A stretch of DNA of 5,188 bases from Thermodesulfobacteriota bacterium (GTDB lineage Bacteria; Desulfobacterota; Desulfomonilia; Desulfomonilales; Desulfomonilaceae): contig JAUPKT010000083.1 in the NCBI GenBank assembly GCA_030837305.1, positions 1 to 5,188 of the forward strand, written 5' to 3'. Every line of letters starts with the position of its first letter. The first letter of the stretch is position 1. The notes under the pieces are model-generated. The model ran no database searches. It was not told the origin of the DNA and was given only the letters and a program-made list of their open reading frames with translations. Made by a program: the position numbers and the translations under genes. Shown here in pieces: positions 4,695 to 5,188 of this stretch.

Positions 4695-4795
4695 AAAAAC
4701 TGCGGAGACACAAGACCGGCTCAAGGGTTCAACATGATTATCCAAATAGGACAAATGAATTCTTGCGATTCAATAAGGCAGGCAAATCTAACTTG

Positions 4796-4804
4796 TGCTA
4801 TTAT
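4796..4804 (+). promoter_or_regulatory. Extended -10 promoter candidate for the Hpt gene
   Basis: TG-C-TATTAT is an extended -10 element with five of six -10 bases matching consensus. The -35 position (4776-4781, AGGCAG) is poor, as is common for extended -10 promoters. Transcription would start near 4811, directly before the hairpin at 4815-4832. Confidence 0.4.
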
Positions 4805-4814
4805 CCACGCTTAT

Positions 4815-4832
4815 CGCGCAGCCTCCTGCGCG
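4815..4832. repeat. GC-rich stem-loop in the Hpt gene leader
   Basis: CGCGCAG (4815-4821) pairs perfectly with CTGCGCG (4826-4832) around CCTC. A run of seven T (4850-4856) follows on the plus strand, but 17 nt away, too far for a standard terminator. It lies between the likely promoter and the start codon of the Hpt gene. A 5'-end stabilising stem or an attenuator are both possible. Confidence 0.5.
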
Positions 4833-4868
4833 TAAATTTCAGGTATCCCTTTTTTTGAAGACATCAAT

Positions 4869-5188
4869 ATGAGGAAAGCGAATAGCATGAAACGTCTTGG
4901 AACGCATTCAGATCCTTCAACGTCCGACGTCGAGAGTGCCAGCCACGGAGACCCTGTCGACGTTGAGGAATTGATGGAACGGGTCGCCGGGGACCTCACG
5001 TTGCTCGGGCATCTCATGGAAATCTTCTTTGATGACTACGAGGGCTGTCGCCATGCCATGACAACGGCCATTCGGTCCGCCGACCGGGAGGGCCTTCAAA
5101 AATGGGCCCATAGGGTCAAAGGAGCCCTGGGTAATTTTGCGGCTCAGCAGGCCTATCAATACGCATCTAAGCTTGAAAAATGCGGCCT
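4869..5188 (+). CDS. Histidine-phosphotransfer (Hpt) domain protein, 3' end outside window
   Basis: The first 106 residues of a protein cut by the right edge. An Hpt domain covers about 32 onward: helix LMERVAGDLTLLGHLMEIFF (35-54), then AHRVKGALGNFAA (80-92). That is the family motif A-H-x-x-K-G with phosphoacceptor His81, Lys84 and Gly85. Such domains relay phosphate between response-regulator receivers in multistep two-component systems, in the cytoplasm. Residues 1-31 are polar, Ser/Asp-rich and look unstructured; no membrane segment precedes the domain, arguing against the tail of a hybrid kinase. The frame is open from 4836, so the start is uncertain: ATG 4869 has only GAAG upstream, and ATG 4887 has GAGG 12 nt upstream. 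Whether it is a stand-alone Hpt or continues into another domain cannot be told. It diverges from ktrBA. Confidence 0.85.
   Translation, partial: MRKANSMKRLGTHSDPSTSDVESASHGDPVDVEELMERVAGDLTLLGHLMEIFFDDYEGCRHAMTTAIRSADREGLQKWAHRVKGALGNFAAQQAYQYASKLEKCG

Noticed and set aside
4451..4711. 86-residue minus-strand frame upstream of ktrB
   Set aside because: It overlaps the ktrB N-terminus in another frame, spans the proposed promoter and leader, and shows no domain.
4850..4856. Intrinsic terminator from the T7 run and the 4815-4832 stem
   Set aside because: The stem ends 17 nt before the T-run, too far for Rho-independent termination, and no plus-strand gene lies upstream to be terminated.
1..5188. 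CRISPR array, tRNA/rRNA, insertion sequence, toxin-antitoxin or defence genes
   Set aside because: I saw no regularly spaced repeats, tRNA-like cloverleaf, transposase or nuclease motif. The long reading frames are all explained by housekeeping-type families.

Overview
The window looks like a chromosomal piece of a Gram-negative bacterium with roughly balanced base composition. The LPS-heptose enzyme HldD implies an outer membrane with a heptose-containing core. The mix of a single-RCK KtrAB potassium system, a DUF202 membrane protein, a small secreted Cys/Lys-rich protein and a histidine-phosphotransfer protein would suit a deltaproteobacterium (Desulfobacterota). That placement is inference and weak. 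There is no sign of a phage, insertion sequence, CRISPR array or RNA gene.

Layout, left to right. (1) 1-145: an AT-rich stretch with a perfect consensus sigma-70 promoter firing leftward, followed by a Shine-Dalgarno sequence and an ATG whose gene runs off the left edge. (2) 146-613 (-): a three-helix DUF202 (YidH-like) membrane protein. (3) 614-878: an intergenic stretch rich in inverted repeats. (4) 879-1136 (-): an 85-residue exported protein with six cysteines and a lysine/glutamate tail. A 14-nt exact inverted repeat flanks it, so the 5' and 3' untranslated parts of its message could pair. (5) 1137-1456: non-coding, with a leader hairpin for the small gene on one side and a likely hldD promoter on the other. 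(6) 1457-2443 (+): hldD, with a GTG start fixed by a strong ribosome binding site and family alignment. (7) 2444-2560: a convergent gap with three hairpins. (8) 2561-4608 (-): ktrB-ktrA, a TrkH-family potassium channel subunit and its RCK regulator, joined by an ATGA overlap. (9) 4609-4868: a divergent control region with promoter candidates and two leader hairpins. (10) 4869-5188 (+): the start of an Hpt-domain protein cut by the right edge.

Functionally, ktrBA is the only clear operon: membrane pore plus nucleotide-sensing gate controller for K+ uptake. hldD supplies ADP-L-glycero-D-manno-heptose for LPS and stands alone here. The Hpt protein is a phosphorelay component diverging from ktrBA; no partner kinase or response regulator is visible in the window. 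The genes are mostly ordinary. The most unusual signal is the repeat and hairpin arrangement around the small cysteine-rich gene.
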